Below, one piece after another: positions 17,301-24,186 of a DNA stretch of 64,000 bases. This DNA comes from Clostridiaceae bacterium (GTDB taxonomy: Bacteria > Bacillota > Clostridia > Lachnospirales > Lachnospiraceae). Made by a program: the position numbers and the translations under genes. Every line of letters starts with the position of its first letter. The stretch's first letter is position 1. The notes under the pieces were generated by a model, which saw only the letters and a list, made by a program, of their open reading frames with translations, did not search any database and was not told the origin of the DNA. The stretch covers positions 1 through 64,000 of the forward strand of contig CABIYE010000007.1 in assembly GCA_902362865.1 (NCBI GenBank), read 5' to 3'.

Positions 17301-18600
17301 CGTTTCCATCTCTAAGTACAATGTCAGAACAGGTTGGAATACGTGTAATTTTAAGCCTATAAGACTGTATCATCGTATACCCGGCGTCACTTGTATACCT
17401 TGCATCTAACGGGATTTCTCTGCCTTCCATTCCTTCTGCAATGCAGAACGCCAACGCGTTGGTGCTGCTCTCCCAGCTTCTGTTAATGGACGCATAATTT
17501 GTGCCGCTGGTTCCGATATAATTTGCCCTCAGAACCGCTCCTTCCGGAAGCTCTCCGCCACGCTCTACATACAGATTCATGGAACCGTTGGCATTTACAT
17601 CTTCTATAAAATATTCCGCCGTATGCGTTCCTAAATCACAAGTTCCCGCATATGCCGGGTAGTTCTCTGTTCTGTTATTTCTCAGAACCCTGACCTCGCC
17701 AAACCACTGGCCGGATGGAAGTTCTATGGGCAGTACGGTGCTGCCATTTACCGTAACGCTTCCCTCTGTCCGGTTATAACTTCCGTCAGATATGGAAAAA
17801 GTGTAATCTCCATCTCTTAATTCGATGGATGTTCCTTCTGCAGTAGTGACGTTTCCATAGGTGTCTGTAAATGCAAGTTCCAGGTCATCTACTTTATTTC
17901 CTCCCTGCATTGCCTCTACCGTCAACGTATGCTCCGGTTTGCTTAATTCCTGCTCATACGCAGCAATTGCCTGATTCAATGCCTCCAGCAGCTCGCCGGC
18001 TTTGCCGCTGTCTGCCGTGTAAAGCCCCTTTAATGCGTTCTGGTACGCAGTCTGTGCGGGCGCATAATTTTTCACGCCATTTGTCATGGCATTGTATTCA
18101 CCCATACGTTGAATCATCGCCGCCATGTTCACAGAATACAATTCACTGTTTTCTGTAAAAGCAACTACCGTAACCTTGTTGTCTATCACGCCGGGTTTTC
18201 TGCCAAGTGTGTAATCTCCGTCGTTAAAGAAAATCACAAAGTTTCCTTCAACACCTTGAATCGAACTCACAAAACCTGTTTGGATTCCTCCGAATTCATA
18301 TCCCGACGATGCAAGCGCTTCCTGCACCGACTGGTCTTTTGTGTAGTCTACCTTGACAGGTTCAATCAATACCTGTGATTCTGTTACTGCCGACAATATA
18401 AACGAGCCATCTTCCGTTACTTCCTGCGTATCCTCGCTATAAGGAGCCACATCTGTTACGGCTGCAGACTCTATATCATCTGCCTTTGTTTCGCTTGTCT
18501 GTGCATCTGCTGCCTGTGATACCATCGGAATATTTACCTGCAGCACCATGAGTGCACAGAGAATACCCGCCAGCAGACGTTTCCATCTTGTCATCTTCAT
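11317..18600 (-). CDS. Giant S-layer-homology surface protein with beta-propeller, 2427 aa
   Basis: Residues 1-31 are a signal peptide (LLAGILCALMVLQVNI, then SQAADA). About 32-915 is all-beta with cadherin-like modules. About 920-1360 is a PQQ/YncE-type propeller with repeated blade motifs (ILVDGYLYTYDNEHIYKMDT, KVQAFDAKTLESLWVY). About 1365-1450 is a Big_3-like Ig domain (YKIGDAFDPTGMQVTATYTN). Two near-identical 314-residue units follow (about 1457-2083), then a Big_2 Ig domain, a three-helix repeat, and three SLH domains at the C-terminus (FLDVNEQDWFVDYVTYVYEN, FPDVQKGEWYTDAILWA, AEDAMKWAVGNGIIEG) for cell-wall attachment. It is last in the B12-riboswitch operon, 35 bases after the transglutaminase gene. 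Ligand is unknown; a role in corrinoid capture is inferred from context. Confidence 0.88.
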   Translation of the reverse strand: MKMTRWKRLLAGILCALMVLQVNIPMVSQAADAQTSETKADDIESAAVTDVAPYSEDTQEVTEDGSFILSAVTESQVLIEPVKVDYTKDQSVQEALASSGYEFGGIQTGFVSSIQGVEGNFVIFFNDGDYTLGRKPGVIDNKVTVVAFTENSELYSVNMAAMIQRMGEYNAMTNGVKNYAPAQTAYQNALKGLYTADSGKAGELLEALNQAIAAYEQELSKPEHTLTVEAMQGGNKVDDLELAFTDTYGNVTTAEGTSIELRDGDYTFSISDGSYNRTEGSVTVNGSTVLPIELPSGQWFGEVRVLRNNRTENYPAYAGTCDLGTHTAEYFIEDVNANGSMNLYVERGGELPEGAVLRANYIGTSGTNYASINRSWESSTNALAFCIAEGMEGREIPLDARYTSDAGYTMIQSYRLKITRIPTCSDIVLRDGNGTSLLTDFSATQTEYTLNTIDSVIEVETSPYGEEGYTISVDAVQKESGNRVKLQDGENTFSVRVSYKDGQKNTYTFTVNKIAAAEVTLTMEEGVTAEIFNANDNLVSPKEGSTYELIPGENYYYVGTVQENYHTRAEFTAEAGTSISVAAPEVVEGISDFAAYDNSNKTTRKPFSADKEFSADIWQYRYTVSDALSAFYAQATPADGYTVDAVYRKQTTVASTNGVLANTRLRYVVDESGSATSVLNVIRAGGYGNTITLHVFKTSGDVTYYQDYVLDLVRSLHLRSMEASIENESIAFCDKDGEALEFDRDITDYYAVLPASAEKITVNAHFTNEQSATEYDGGYYAVADGVRYEDLSELEFSLDTSKEEETKEIRICHTNEDTESSVYRLVLKKQNPVDVTFRVDFDDAADETAEKPEPIFFVVSQLNNEPVFAENGVFRLMPGVPYTYTVTANGYVSQKVTDYKVEAGSGPVQISVTMAATAAQKPEELEAVWPSLRDENNNGIISANTPIQAEDTVLYWANKTAFTGYCGNPILVDGYLYTYDNEHIYKMDTLTGEVVLTSPDKLVAKSSFSIQPPTYGGGMVFVGLSGGKVQAFDAKTLESLWVYTDDLGGQPNSTITYKDGYVYTGFWNNETKDANYVCLSVADEDPEDGFEEKTASWTHTQAGGYYWAGSYNSDEFMLVGTDDGESGYTIGYAHVLSIHPKTGKVLDDIQLPHVGDLRSNITYDCEGENPTYDYYFTTKGGYFYRISVNEDGTFKEDSLKYVKLENGTSTASMSTSTPTVYNGRAYVGVAGSSQFGAYSGHNIAVIDLASMETAYSVPTQGYPQTSGLLTTAYDTEGTGKVYVYFFDNYTPGKLRVISDQPGQTEAAEVTQETNKDITYDTAYVLFTPSGAQAQYALCTPIADEYGTLYFRNDSNHMMALGATIQKIEVTKLPDKTAYKIGDAFDPTGMQVTATYTNGTTRDITRAVSYSEEALQETDTDFPITYEHVLYQNKDGETGVEYTAPMTAIQLQIVSEEEAAVIDKIEAIGEVTLDSEAAIKEARAAYDALPEDSQAKIADYAAVLTDAEAALKELQKNDNITCYVRAEGKTQTEVPLTKVTLNKHEIPSFASYGLKGAPDDMDYITPLHLLLQAMKDRGMEEELAQVDIASAGWINSLFDWGADNLCVSGGIDLPDVSSKCQAEEGKVYTFYGADGDWGSFGYTAYGFFGEFTEGSGYTEKGADETWEKTAETGEPVEFTYLYTSSMHTPQNGPCYDADGGYAKVYVGKDGAETVTEEDYRNDITVDSEGKFAVTFDKAGTYVVSARYYTAEGMLSASSAYCKITVKDTAGDEAAAVIEKIEAIGEVTLDSETAIKEARAAYDALSQNGQARVTNYTVLTDAEAALKELQKNDNITCYVRAEGKTQTEVPLTKVTLNKHEIPSFASYGLKGAPDDVDYITPLHLLLQAMKDRGMEEELAQVDIASAGWINSLFDWGADNLCVSGGIDLPDVSAKCQAEEGKVYTFYGADGDWGSFGYTAYGFFGEFTEGSGYTEKGADETWEKTAETGEPVEFTYLYTGSMHTPQNGPCYDADGGYAKVYVGKDGAETVTEEDYRNDITVDSEGKFAVTFDKAGTYVVSARYYTAEGKLSASSAYCRVTVKEAPVKEVPVTGLTVRPETLSMEKGTTQKLEVTVLPENATDKSITWISDNENAATVDAQGTVTAVEKGEATITAETANGRKAHCKITVKDTVGDEAAAVVKKIAAIGEVTLESEAAITDARKAYDALSEKAKEKVTNYQTLADAEAKLQELKDAAKKLPFLDVNEQDWFVDYVTYVYENQIMTGLNNTHFGPYDVLARAQFAMILYRMNGTPKVDYTTRFPDVQKGEWYTDAILWAAQTGVVTGYTDSGLFGPSDYINREQMAVMMYRYVNYKGYKSDAPADISNYKDAVQVSEFAEDAMKWAVGNGIIEGKVNDDGVTYRLDPQGNASRAECATIIMRFKEKFETAGN
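12366..14232 (-). repeat. Tandem 942-base in-frame duplication inside the SLH protein gene
   Basis: Two consecutive copies (about 13308-14232 and 12366-13290) encode 314-residue units that differ at few positions, for example PDDMDYI against PDDVDYI and DLPDVSSKC against DLPDVSAKC. Each unit has a helical linker (EAIGEVTLDSE), the NITCYVRAEGKTQTEV domain with GWINSLFDWGADNL, and an Ig-like end (VDSEGKFAVTFDKAGTYVVS). Near-identity implies recent duplication or gene conversion. Confidence 0.85.
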
Positions 18601-18635
18601 TCTTCTCCTCCTTTTTCCTTTTTATATCATGTCCT

Positions 18636-20873
18636 TCAGTCATAAAGCCAAAGGATCCAATGATATCTGAATCCCTGAAACCAACGGTTTCTTTTTTTGC
18701 AGGAAGCAAGAACCTTTTTGGTAAATTCCCGCATGTTTTCTCTCTGTTTCTCTGTCATAACATGACTGCTGAACATCGCCTCCTGATGAATCTGCCGGAT
18801 TTCATCTCCTGCATCTACATCTGCAAGCCGGAAACGCTGTATCAGCATCATACAATAGGCATATAACTCTACAATCGCTGTTCGGTTGTCGCTTTCAGCA
18901 ATCTGCCGCCAAAACCGTTTCAATCGGTTTCTCCGACGGATAATCCAACAAATCAAAGCTATCATAAGAACCAGCAGAAGCAGAATTCCAACTGCCAGTA
19001 TTTTCTTCGCCTCAAACCGGAATACATTTCTTGCGTCCGGCTCCTGCTGTTCTTCCTTCGGACTTTTCTGGGGGGCATATTTTAACGGATTTTGCCGGAA
19101 CGTATTTCCCGTACCATCCCCCATACCGTCAGAGACGGCTGCTGCTGTTTCCAGAAGCTCATCCTCATCAATGTAGCCCGGCGTCACTTCAAAAGGTATC
19201 CAGCCGACTCCATCCATATAATATTCTGCCCATGCGTGGGCATGTGCTTCTCCAAGACCTATTTTCTCGCCTGCTTCATACTCGGAAGCCTCATAAGCAG
19301 AAAGATAATATCCCTCTGCATATCTTGCGGGTACGCCAAAATACCGCAGCATCAAAACCGCCGCTGTAGCATAGTGTACGCTGTATCCGCATTTGCTCTG
19401 TTCCAGTGTATACTGCAAAAAATCATTTTTTCCATTCAGCGTCTGTACGGACTCATCGTACGTAAGCCGTTCTTTCAATGTATCCTGAATCAGCTCCAGT
19501 ACCTCCGACAACGACCTTTCCGTCTCCTCCTGTTCAAAAATCCTGCTCAGAACACCTACGGCGCTATTTGTAAGCTGCAAATCATTCTTATAGACAAATT
19601 CCCGGTAACTTTGCTCTTCTTTCAGGTACTCCTGCACTGCATTCTCCGACTGACGGCCCGCCAGGAGCGCCGCCGCTTCATACCATTCCGGCACACTTCC
19701 TGCCGTATAAGAAACCGTGTAGCTCTCTCCGGCAGAATCCGGAAGGTTCATTCCAATAGAAGAAGAAGGTGTTTCTCCAATTCCGTCAGAATCCAATATT
19801 CCGGCATCTTCCAGCGCGCAGGGAAGGTATAGATGCCCTTTACACGCCGTCTTTCTTTCAACACTTAATGTATACACATCAGCATTCCCCGTCAATTCCG
19901 AAACTTTTGCGATACTGTTTTGTTGATAGAAACCATTTTTATGCAGCCAATAAAACAGCGTTTCTCCTTCTATATTTGCCTCTTCACTCACGCCCTCCCA
20001 GGACGTTCCGGTATAAGTCTCTCCCACCATCCCCCGCAGATAAAGCTTCTGCGGTTTTTCCATCGTTAAAATAAGGGAATCATTTCCTGTTTTCACGAAG
20101 CGTCCCAAATTCGATAAATTTCCTTCCGGCATTGCATCGTTTCCCTCATCACAGACCTTCTTGTGAACAGCCCGTTTCCACTGACTCACCTGAAACTCTG
20201 TATCCACATCCACTGCATGTCCGATTGCTGCCCCCAGAAACAGGCAAAGAAGAATCCCTCCTGCGCACAAAAGCCAATTTCTGAGGCTGCTTCCCTTCCA
20301 TAAGGGCTGCATTTTCTGCCAAAAACAAAAGCCCACCGCCCCGGCCGCAAGAAGCAGCCATCCATAATCCACTGCTGCAAAGCCGATGATACTTAAACCG
20401 GCGGCGGCAGCCATGAAAAGGGCGAGCATCCATTTCTTTCTTCCTGCCACAACCTGCCAGACCAGTAAAACAAGAAGCCCGGTAATGATAGCTGCCGTAT
20501 AATAAATTCCCTGTTCATTGTCCACCGGGAAATCCAGATATATCTTTCCGGATTTTCCGGTAAAAAATGTTAAAATCTCATTACAGATTTCATAAAAGCC
20601 ATCTCTCGCCATCCGATATCCTGCCAGAATCAAAAGCAGTAAACTTCCTCCTCCAAAAGGTATCCTATAATCCTGATATTTTTCCGGCAGCACACTGTAG
20701 AAAATACACACAATCCCTGCACCCAGACTATAGAGCCACCACCGGGGTTCCAGCTTAGCAATCCCGGAGAAAAGGATTCTTACAAGTCCCGTTGTAATCA
20801 ATAGGGAAAGAAGCATATAGCCCACTGTATCTTTTTTATGTTGTTCTTCTGCCTGTATCTGTAATCCTTTCAC
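18636..20873 (-). CDS. TgpA-like membrane transglutaminase-domain protein
   Basis: About six membrane helices in the first 220 residues, an extracellular region, a transglutaminase-like core, then one more helix near 640-665 and a cytoplasmic tail. The catalytic triad is visible: Cys in QSKCGYSVHYATAAVLMLRY (near 495), His in GEAHAHAWAEYY (near 546), and an acidic residue in GWIPFEVTPG (near 561). TgpA-type proteins are commonly encoded with MoxR and DUF58 genes, as here. They act on the cell surface, by isopeptide formation or proteolysis; the substrate here could be the SLH or DUF4430 protein. The start follows GGAGCAAAATCTG. Confidence 0.85.
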   Translation of the reverse strand: MKGLQIQAEEQHKKDTVGYMLLSLLITTGLVRILFSGIAKLEPRWWLYSLGAGIVCIFYSVLPEKYQDYRIPFGGGSLLLLILAGYRMARDGFYEICNEILTFFTGKSGKIYLDFPVDNEQGIYYTAAIITGLLVLLVWQVVAGRKKWMLALFMAAAAGLSIIGFAAVDYGWLLLAAGAVGFCFWQKMQPLWKGSSLRNWLLCAGGILLCLFLGAAIGHAVDVDTEFQVSQWKRAVHKKVCDEGNDAMPEGNLSNLGRFVKTGNDSLILTMEKPQKLYLRGMVGETYTGTSWEGVSEEANIEGETLFYWLHKNGFYQQNSIAKVSELTGNADVYTLSVERKTACKGHLYLPCALEDAGILDSDGIGETPSSSIGMNLPDSAGESYTVSYTAGSVPEWYEAAALLAGRQSENAVQEYLKEEQSYREFVYKNDLQLTNSAVGVLSRIFEQEETERSLSEVLELIQDTLKERLTYDESVQTLNGKNDFLQYTLEQSKCGYSVHYATAAVLMLRYFGVPARYAEGYYLSAYEASEYEAGEKIGLGEAHAHAWAEYYMDGVGWIPFEVTPGYIDEDELLETAAAVSDGMGDGTGNTFRQNPLKYAPQKSPKEEQQEPDARNVFRFEAKKILAVGILLLLVLMIALICWIIRRRNRLKRFWRQIAESDNRTAIVELYAYCMMLIQRFRLADVDAGDEIRQIHQEAMFSSHVMTEKQRENMREFTKKVLASCKKRNRWFQGFRYHWILWLYD

Positions 20874-20892
20874 AGATTTTGCTCCTTCTCTT

Positions 20893-22056
20893 CTACAATT
20901 CTATTGTTTCTAAGTCTTCCTGATAATTTTCGGCCGTAAAAACTACTACCGGAAAAACAGGATGACTTACCTCTTTGTCACAAACAACCATCGTTACCGC
21001 ACTCTCCCCTGCAAAAATCTCATGTTCCGGCACTGTTTTCCCAAAATAAATGATTTTACCAAAACTCCGGCCATTTATACCATAAGCAGAAATCCGTCCG
21101 CTGCTTCCGAACGTCTCTTCATTCTCCAAAATTTCTGCGCCATATTTCAACATCCTTGGAATTGCAGAAATATTGTCCTCCTCCGTCTGAATTTCTTCAA
21201 ACACTTCTTCTCTTCCTTCGCTCCATCCCAACGTAAATGTAATCCCCTGCCGGACAAGTTCCTGCGCAATAGAGACCGTACATTCCGCCATCGCATCCAT
21301 TTCCTCCGCCGTAGAAGCCGCTGCATTCTTATCCCAGAACAAAAGCAGGGATTTCTCCACCGGGAAGGATGCTTCCTTTACAATCAATTGCTGTCTTTTG
21401 GAAGACAGTTTCCAGTGAATCTGCCTTAGGCTGTCCCCCTCTGCATATTCCCGCAGACTGAAAACTTCTGCAGCATCGTTTCCTTTTCTTTCCTGAGACC
21501 AGGAATCTGCATCTTCCTGCCTTGCCGCCTCCTGCTTAAGCAGGACACGGGGTTCAAATGTATCCGGCAAAACGGCAACTCTGCCCTCTGCCTGTACACT
21601 ACATTTCACAGGCAGAAATCCCGCCCAGTCCATCAGATAACTTTTCCGGACAGACAATTCCAGATACCCGCATTTATCAGAAGAAATAGAAAGCTCTTTT
21701 CTGACCGTTCCCCGGGATGGGGCAGACATAAAAAGGATTTCTTCTGTTCGTTCGCCTGTCAGCCTGTTACACATTTCTACGCTGCAAAGCACACATGCCG
21801 CAGGAATCCATGACGGATTCGTTATCTGCAGACAAACGGTTTTCCCTTCCCTCTTCTCCACCGTTGCCGGGGTCTGAAATTCTGCCTCCAATTTCTTCTT
21901 GAGCAGAAGATTCATTCCATAAGATATAACAGGGAACACGCCCCACGCTCCCAGACAGATCCACGCCGTCCGTCCTCCCTGTCCCACTGCCAGCAGACAA
22001 AAAATCCCCAATACGAATATCCATCCCGACAGCGAAGAAATAATTTTCTTTGTCAT
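20893..22056 (-). CDS. DUF58 domain protein
   Basis: A 387-residue protein with two membrane helices at the N-terminus (IFVLGIFCLLAVGQGG; WICLGAWGVFPVISYGMNLL) and a cytoplasmic von Willebrand A-like DUF58 domain with the hallmark EYAEGDSLRQIHWKLSSKRQ followed by LIVKEASFP and a DXXXS-like strand (LLLFWDKNAAAS). It partners MoxR ATPases in protein-complex assembly. The ATG overlaps the MoxR stop as ATGA; the transglutaminase gene starts 19 bases downstream. Confidence 0.88.
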   Translation of the reverse strand: MTKKIISSLSGWIFVLGIFCLLAVGQGGRTAWICLGAWGVFPVISYGMNLLLKKKLEAEFQTPATVEKREGKTVCLQITNPSWIPAACVLCSVEMCNRLTGERTEEILFMSAPSRGTVRKELSISSDKCGYLELSVRKSYLMDWAGFLPVKCSVQAEGRVAVLPDTFEPRVLLKQEAARQEDADSWSQERKGNDAAEVFSLREYAEGDSLRQIHWKLSSKRQQLIVKEASFPVEKSLLLFWDKNAAASTAEEMDAMAECTVSIAQELVRQGITFTLGWSEGREEVFEEIQTEEDNISAIPRMLKYGAEILENEETFGSSGRISAYGINGRSFGKIIYFGKTVPEHEIFAGESAVTMVVCDKEVSHPVFPVVVFTAENYQEDLETIEL

Positions 22057-23000
22057 CGAATCTTTGACTCCTTCATCTCCGGTTTATCTACATGCTCCAG
22101 AATCTCTTCCAAAAGACCTTCCGCTGTCTGCTCATGAAGCCTCGCTTTTGCTGAGAGAATCAGCCTGTGTCCACAGACACACTTGAAAATCTCTGCCACG
22201 TCTTCCGGTATCACATAATCTCTTCCATGTATAAATGCACACGCCTTTGCTGTCCTGCACACCGCCAGCGCTCCTCTGGGGCTGACGCCCAATTGAATGT
22301 AGGGATTGTTTCTGGTCTCCTCTGCCAGATCCGTGATATAATTATAAATCGGGTCGCTTACATGTACATTCGTTACTTGTTCTGTAACCGCAAGCAAATC
22401 CGGGATCGCAAGAACAGGCTGCACCCGCTCCATAGGATCTGTATGATGCCTGTCTTTCATAATTTCTACCTGACTTGCCCGATCCGGATATCCCATAGAA
22501 AGGCGCATCAGGAAACGGTCCAGCTGTGCCGCGGGAAGCATCTGTGTTCCCGCCGAGCCTGCCGGATTCTGCGTCGCCAGTACAATAAAAGGCTCCTCTA
22601 ACTTTCTTGTTACTCCGTCTACTGTTACCTGCCGCTCTTCCATTGCCTCCAGAAGCGCTGACTGGGTCTTGCTTGACGTCCGGTTGATTTCATCTGCAAG
22701 CAGCAGATTTGTCATAATCGCTCCAGGCTTATAGGTAAGCTCTCCCGTCTTCATATCATAAATAGAGAATCCGATAATATCCGACGGCATCGTATCTGAC
22801 GTAAACTGTATTCTCCGGCTGTCCAGCCCCAATACCTTCGCAAATGCAGCCGCCAGTGTGGTTTTGCCCGTTCCCGGCACATCCTCCAACAACACATGTC
22901 CCTGGGCCAGCACCGCAATCAACACTTTTTGAATGACGTCATCCTTTCCGACAATTACTTTTTTCATTTCTTTCTGAATCAGCTCTATTTTTTCCTGCAT
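22053..23000 (-). CDS. MoxR-family AAA+ ATPase
   Basis: A 315-residue chaperone-like ATPase: Walker A EDVPGTGKTTLA, Walker B LLLADEINR, sensor I FIVLATQNP, Arg-finger region AAQLDRFLMR and sensor II SPRGALAVCRTAKA. MoxR proteins promote maturation of neighbouring complexes. The start at 23000 follows GGAGAGAAAA, and the gene begins 16 bases inside the end of the toroid gene. A longer frame from 23093 exists but would overlap that gene much further. Confidence 0.92.
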   Translation of the reverse strand: MQEKIELIQKEMKKVIVGKDDVIQKVLIAVLAQGHVLLEDVPGTGKTTLAAAFAKVLGLDSRRIQFTSDTMPSDIIGFSIYDMKTGELTYKPGAIMTNLLLADEINRTSSKTQSALLEAMEERQVTVDGVTRKLEEPFIVLATQNPAGSAGTQMLPAAQLDRFLMRLSMGYPDRASQVEIMKDRHHTDPMERVQPVLAIPDLLAVTEQVTNVHVSDPIYNYITDLAEETRNNPYIQLGVSPRGALAVCRTAKACAFIHGRDYVIPEDVAEIFKCVCGHRLILSAKARLHEQTAEGLLEEILEHVDKPEMKESKIR

Positions 23001-24148
23001 TTTTCTCTCCTTCCCTTCCGCCTTTTTCCCACTATTATCAGAAACGCCGCTATGAAAACCAAAACAGCGCAAGAGGCGGCCGCCCATTCCCACGGAAATG
23101 TTTCCGCCTCCACACTCTCAGGTGCGCCATAGTCTGTAAAATCCAGTATCCATCCTCCGTCTGTCCGCAGCTTCTCCACTGCCTCCAGCGCCAGCAGCGC
23201 CTGATAGGTGGCAATCCGGTCTGCCTCTTCCTCTTCAGCCGTATGTCTGTACCATCCGTCGTCTCTGCGAAATACTTGCAGCCCGTCCAGCAAAAAGTTA
23301 TCCCCTTTATGAAATTCTTCCACCGATGCCGGGTCCATGCCCAGCGCACACAGAGCCAAGATTGTCTGGGCAGTAGCCTCCACACTCTCTCCGCTCCCCG
23401 TCTCAATCATTCCATTTTCTGTCATCTGTTCCGACAGCCACAAAACAGCTCTCCCTACGGCATCTGCCACCTCCGCTTGTCCCCGGTAGGGCGCAAGAGC
23501 CTGAACTGCCATTGCAGTAATGTCCGCATCTCCCTGCTCGTCTCCTACTAACGCAAAGGATCCGTCTTCACACTGGCAGGCCAAAAGCTGCTCTGTTATC
23601 TGTTCTCTTGTATACTTTGCTCCCTCCGGCACCTCATAATTTCCTGCATCCAATGCAAGCAGCGCATAAATCAATCCGTTAGACCCCTGCAGGTTCAGAC
23701 TTTCCCCAACAAAATCATAGGTTCCGTCGGCAATCAGATTTATCTCTTCTTTTTGGGCATCCACATGCAGAGGATTCCCCCCGAGCGCCAGCATTACGAG
23801 AGAAATTCTCTGGTATTCCGTCGCTTTCACAGAATCCAGCATACCATTCTCCTGATATTGCTTTTCTACATAATCCTGCAGCCGGTTCAGATAGTCCTGG
23901 TATGCGTCCTTCTTTCCCGAAAGCGCCAGCGTAAGCGCTGTCCAATCACTCCCCGCCGCCCCGGCTGTCATATAGTTTTCATCCCTCAAAAGATATTCTT
24001 CTTTTGATTCTGCACTATTTTGTAATGCAGATGCTGTCTGGCTGATTTGCTCAGCAATTTCCGTTTCATTCTGCGCATATACAGTCTGTATACACAGCAG
24101 CAAGAACATTCCGATTGCAGCTATACTTCTGCTGATTTTCTTTTTCAT
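22985..24148 (-). CDS. Membrane-anchored alpha/alpha-toroid protein (intrinsic-factor N-domain-like)
   Basis: A 387-residue secreted protein with signal peptide (IAAIGMFLLLCIQTVYAQ) and a C-terminal anchor (WAAASCAVLVFIAAFLIIVG followed by KRRKGRR). Between them lie paired-helix repeats of the prenyltransferase/squalene-cyclase toroid type: GSDWTALTLALSGK, GSNGLIYALLALDAG, CEDGSFALVGDEQGDADITA followed by MAVQAL, EATAQTILALCALGMDP, DGWYRHTAEEEEADRIATYQ followed by ALLALEAV. The same fold forms the N-terminal domain of mammalian intrinsic factor and transcobalamin. Beside a DUF4430 protein and under a B12 riboswitch, corrinoid binding is the best inference, though no cobalamin-contact residues can be assigned by eye. 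AGGAGA precedes the start at 24148. Confidence 0.8.
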   Translation of the reverse strand: MKKKISRSIAAIGMFLLLCIQTVYAQNETEIAEQISQTASALQNSAESKEEYLLRDENYMTAGAAGSDWTALTLALSGKKDAYQDYLNRLQDYVEKQYQENGMLDSVKATEYQRISLVMLALGGNPLHVDAQKEEINLIADGTYDFVGESLNLQGSNGLIYALLALDAGNYEVPEGAKYTREQITEQLLACQCEDGSFALVGDEQGDADITAMAVQALAPYRGQAEVADAVGRAVLWLSEQMTENGMIETGSGESVEATAQTILALCALGMDPASVEEFHKGDNFLLDGLQVFRRDDGWYRHTAEEEEADRIATYQALLALEAVEKLRTDGGWILDFTDYGAPESVEAETFPWEWAAASCAVLVFIAAFLIIVGKRRKGRREKCRKK

Positions 24149-24186
24149 AGCTTCTCCTGTCATTTTATAGGTTCCTTCTCAGGTCT

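Noticed and set aside
19092..19832. 246-codon plus-strand frame
   Set aside because: Antisense to the transglutaminase gene, whose catalytic motifs are intact on the minus strand.
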